This document shows positions 61,718-64,000 of a DNA stretch of 64,000 bases, piece by piece. Each line of letters starts with the position of its first letter. Position 1 is the first letter of the stretch. The stretch lies in the NCBI RefSeq assembly GCF_010729485.1, contig NZ_AP022609.1:3286001-3350000 (forward strand), in the 5' to 3' direction. Under the pieces are notes generated by a model. That model was given only the letters and a program-made list of their open reading frames with translations. It was not told the DNA's origin and searched no databases. The stretch comes from Mycolicibacter hiberniae. GTDB taxonomy: Bacteria; Actinomycetota; Actinomycetes; Mycobacteriales; Mycobacteriaceae. The translations under genes were made by a program, and so were the position numbers.

Positions 61718-61738
61718 CCCGCGCCCTATCGGCGCGGG
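61718..61738. terminator. Hairpin between the convergent M1 peptidase and TQXA-like genes
   Basis: CCCGCGCC and GGCGCGGG form an 8-bp GC stem around CTATC. The TAG stop of the minus-strand gene (61726-61728) is in the loop, and the hairpin starts 22 nt after the peptidase stop. It could end transcription from both sides. Confidence 0.5.
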
Positions 61739-63006
61739 TAGCGCCGGGCCCGCAGGGCGCCGGTCTGCCGCGGCGCCCAGGCGACCTGGAAGTCGACCAC
61801 CAGTGCAGCCGGGACCGCCAGCGCCACCGGGGTGTAGTTCTGCGACTGCTCGTCGCCGGCTATGCCGGTGAGAACCCGGCCGCCGTAGCCGTCCTCGGTG
61901 CCGGGCACCGTGACGCGGACCCGCGCCGAGACCGCGCCAGGCCGCGCACGCAGGAAGAAGACGCCGCCGGGCGGTACCGGATCGGCCAGCTCGGCACCGT
62001 CGGCGTCCAGGACAACGGCGCCCTCGGCACTGACTGCGGCGGAGTCCGCGACGGCCAGGCGCAACGGCCCCACCACCCCGTCGGCCACGGTGGCCGCCGA
62101 GACGTCCAATCCGGGTGCTGTGGTACGCGCCCGTGCCGCCCCCGCCACCAGATAGCGGTAGAGGGCCACGATCCGGTCGGGATTGCGGTAGGTGCTGGTG
62201 CCGTCGGGCCAGAATCCGACGTCGCCGATGGTGGCTGCCCCCGATCCGGCCACCGCCAGGCGGTAGTACCGATGTCCGCCGGCGGTGGCCCCGACGCCGA
62301 GCGCCTTGCGCTGGATCCCAGGGGTTTGGGCGGTCAGCCGCGACGACAGCACCTCGCGCCAGGTCTGGCCGTCGTCGGATTTGTGCAGCGTCACCTCCAC
62401 CGGCTGCGCGGCGACCAGTTCGACGGTGTACCCGCCCAGTTCGAGGGCCTCGTCGAACTCGACCGTCACCCCGTCGGGCTGGCGCAGCACCCGCGCGGGC
62501 TCGGTGCGGGCACGGGTGTCCAGCTCTAAACCGTTGGTCAGCCGCCAGATCGCCGCCTGGGTGGCCGCTATCGCCTCGTGCTCGGCGATGTTCCCGCGGC
62601 CCAGATACCCGGCCTCCCGCAACCGCCGGCTCACCTCGACGGTGTTCAGCCGCGGCACGGAGTTGCGCAGGATCCAGTCGACCTGAACCTCGCGGGCGTC
62701 CCGTTCGGCGGCCCCCAGGTGGGGAACAGCCGACCAGGTGTCGATCCGGTAGGCCGAGGGGCGGGTCGGCGCAATACCGTGAAAGTCCAGCGAATACGCC
62801 GCGATACCGGGGTTGAGCCGAATCAGATCGGTGCGCGCGCTCGTGCCGTCGGTGAACACGATGCGGTCCACGGTGTGCGAATAGGTGCCGCCGTGGTAGC
62901 GGGTCATCCGGTCGATATCGACCGCCGGTCGCGGATGGACCCTGCGGCGCACAGTCACCGCGGGCTGGGTATCGGGCAGCGGAAGAACGGAGGCAGAAAC
63001 GGTCAT
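61726..63006 (-). CDS. TQXA/thioester-domain-like protein without cysteine
   Basis: 426 residues. Residues about 40-165 resemble the TQXA (thioester) domain of Gram-positive adhesins: AYSLDFHG, then AYRIDTWS where the family has a reactive Cys, WILRNSVP, and the Gln-bearing ATQAAIWRLTNG (Q150). Position 87 is Arg and the whole protein has no cysteine, so the Cys-Gln thioester cannot form. Next come a coagulation-factor-like segment (VEVTLHKSDDGQTWREVL, GHRYYRLAVAG) and a C-terminal beta domain. There is no signal peptide, lipobox or LPXTG. Function is unknown. Confidence 0.65.
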   Translation of the reverse strand: MTVSASVLPLPDTQPAVTVRRRVHPRPAVDIDRMTRYHGGTYSHTVDRIVFTDGTSARTDLIRLNPGIAAYSLDFHGIAPTRPSAYRIDTWSAVPHLGAAERDAREVQVDWILRNSVPRLNTVEVSRRLREAGYLGRGNIAEHEAIAATQAAIWRLTNGLELDTRARTEPARVLRQPDGVTVEFDEALELGGYTVELVAAQPVEVTLHKSDDGQTWREVLSSRLTAQTPGIQRKALGVGATAGGHRYYRLAVAGSGAATIGDVGFWPDGTSTYRNPDRIVALYRYLVAGAARARTTAPGLDVSAATVADGVVGPLRLAVADSAAVSAEGAVVLDADGAELADPVPPGGVFFLRARPGAVSARVRVTVPGTEDGYGGRVLTGIAGDEQSQNYTPVALAVPAALVVDFQVAWAPRQTGALRARRYPRR

Positions 63007-63294
63007 GCCGAGTCGACTTTCTGGTCTGATGCGCGCACGGCAGCACCTGACCGGAAACCGGGGACGGGCTGCGACGCTAAGGAATCAGGGCGTCAGAGAA
63101 TCAACGACAACAACACGCGGCAAGGCGGCACGAAACGTGCGGCTGCGGCTGCGTGATGTTCGACATACACATACCCTACGACATGTACCGCAGCGGCGCG
63201 AGTTGCCATGATTTCAATTCGCCATGAGCGCAACTGGTGGGCAAAACCGACCGATGGTCCATGATTGGCGCCGTTACTCATCAGGAGGAAATCA
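63007..63294. other. Divergent promoter region between TQXA-like and encapsulin genes
   Basis: 288 bp without a gene. It is the most AT-rich stretch in the window (for example GACATACACATACCCTACG at about 63159-63177), consistent with regulated or acquired DNA. TANNNT-type boxes face both ways (TAGCGT on the minus strand near 63078-63083; TACCCT near 63169-63174). An AGGAGG at 63283-63288 serves the encapsulin gene. No repressor site was recognised. Confidence 0.5.
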
Positions 63295-64000
63295 ATGACG
63301 TCCGCGCAGAACGAATCTCAGGCCCTGGGGGACCTTGCCGCACGGCAACTGGCCAATGCGACCAAGACTGTCCCGCAGCTGGCCACCATCACGCCGCGCT
63401 GGCTGTTGCACCTGCTGAACTGGGTTCCGGTGGAAGCCGGCATCTACCGGGTCAACCGAGTGGTCAACCCCGGTCAGGTGGCCATTCATGCCGAGCAGGG
63501 GGCGGGCTCTGCAGAACCGCTGCCGCAGACTTTCGTGGACTACGAGACCAGCCCGCGCGAATACACGCTGCGGTCCATCTCGACGATTCTCGATGTGCAC
63601 ACCCGGGTCTCCGACCTGTACTCCAGCCCGCACGACCAGGTCGCGCAGCAGCTGCGGCTCACCATCGAGACCATCAAGGAACGCCAGGAGTTCGAACTGG
63701 TCAACAACCCGGAGTACGGCCTGCTGGCCCAGGTGACCCCGGAGCAGACCATCTCGACCATCACCGGGCCGCCCACTCCCGACGACCTGGACTCGCTGAT
63801 CACCAAGGTGTGGAAGACGCCCGGGTTCTTCCTGACCCACCCGCTGGGCGTGGCCGCCTTCGGCCGCGAGGCCACCCGCCGCGGCGTGCCCCCGGTGGTG
63901 GTGAACCTGTTCGGCGCGCAGTTCATCACCTGGCGCGGCATCCCGATCGTGCCCAGCGACAAGGTTCCGGTGGAAGACTCCAAGACCAAGATCCTGCTGG
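63295..64000 (+). CDS. Family 2A encapsulin shell protein (MMP-I type), 3' end outside the window
   Basis: The first 235 codons are inside. MTSAQNESQALGDLAARQLA, RWLLHLLNWVPVEAGIYRVN, EYTLRSISTILDVHTRVSDL and VVNLFGAQFITWRGIP are nearly identical to major membrane protein I of M. leprae, now known to be a family 2A encapsulin with an HK97-type fold. These shells usually package a cysteine desulfurase encoded next to them and are tied to sulfur stress. The ATG at 63295 has a strong AGGAGG. The cargo gene is expected just beyond the right edge. Confidence 0.93.
   Translation, partial: MTSAQNESQALGDLAARQLANATKTVPQLATITPRWLLHLLNWVPVEAGIYRVNRVVNPGQVAIHAEQGAGSAEPLPQTFVDYETSPREYTLRSISTILDVHTRVSDLYSSPHDQVAQQLRLTIETIKERQEFELVNNPEYGLLAQVTPEQTISTITGPPTPDDLDSLITKVWKTPGFFLTHPLGVAAFGREATRRGVPPVVVNLFGAQFITWRGIPIVPSDKVPVEDSKTKILL

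Overview
The window is a high-GC chromosome segment from a non-tuberculous member of the Mycobacteriaceae. The evidence is the near-complete series of mycobacterial signature genes (kstR, carD, mhuD, clpC1, lsr2, ftsH, ppgS, galE1) in an order that, as I recall it, follows the M. tuberculosis Rv3573c-Rv3635 interval. Other pointers are frequent GTG starts and TANNNT -10 boxes placed 6-7 nt before start codons (leaderless mRNAs). No rRNA, tRNA, CRISPR array, insertion sequence or prophage was seen. Almost all of the sequence is coding and many genes overlap by 1-4 nt.

Layout. 1-3.3 kb: edge of fadE34, the KstR operator and kstR (sterol catabolism), a metallo-beta-lactamase-fold protein and an ArsB-like permease. 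3.2-9.3 kb: leftward GDPD, rlmB and cysS; a rightward secreted Ala-rich repeat protein; then leftward ispF, ispD (isoprenoid precursors) and carD. 9.6-16.4 kb: lpqE, radA, an Rv3587c-like membrane protein, canB/mutY with interlocked start codons, a hydrolase, mhuD (haem degradation) and lpqF. The disA gene expected beside radA is missing. 16.5-31.3 kb: a long leftward block of core genes: clpC1, lsr2, lysS, coaX, panD, panC, a DUF2520 protein, two membrane proteins, folK, folB, folP, folE and ftsH, i.e. proteolysis, nucleoid structure, CoA and folate synthesis. 31.4-36.4 kb: an ephA / flavin monooxygenase / Zn-alcohol dehydrogenase operon, an SCO6745-family protein and the SIMPL-domain lipoprotein LpqG. 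36.4-40.6 kb: a possible MmpL remnant, then a transglutaminase / alpha-E / circularly permuted ATP-grasp operon that in M. tuberculosis sits elsewhere (Rv2409c-Rv2411c). 40.6-48.7 kb: hpt, tilS, zinc metalloprotease, dacB, ppa, a TerC protein, a flippase-like protein, ppgS and its DUF2304 partner (cell-wall galactosaminylation). 49-56.4 kb: a very large CtpI/CtpH-like P-type ATPase, galE1 and an Rv3635-like polytopic membrane protein.

The most interesting part is the right end. A 1309-residue membrane-bound single-module NRPS with the exact plan of epsilon-poly-lysine synthetase (A domain, carrier, six membrane segments, hexapeptide-repeat domains) overlaps by 4 nt an M1 aminopeptidase resembling the Pld polymer-degrading enzymes. 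The adenylation pocket reads as a lysine-type code. Next to it lies a TQXA/thioester-like protein that has lost its thioester cysteine. The window ends inside a family-2A encapsulin gene (shell protein, M. leprae MMP-I type).

Main surprises: the pls-pld-like pair, the cysteine-free thioester-domain protein, the encapsulin, clean absence of disA, a ppgS gene without a usable ATG/GTG/TTG before its catalytic core, and a 57-bp tandemly duplicated hairpin at the lsr2 stop codon.
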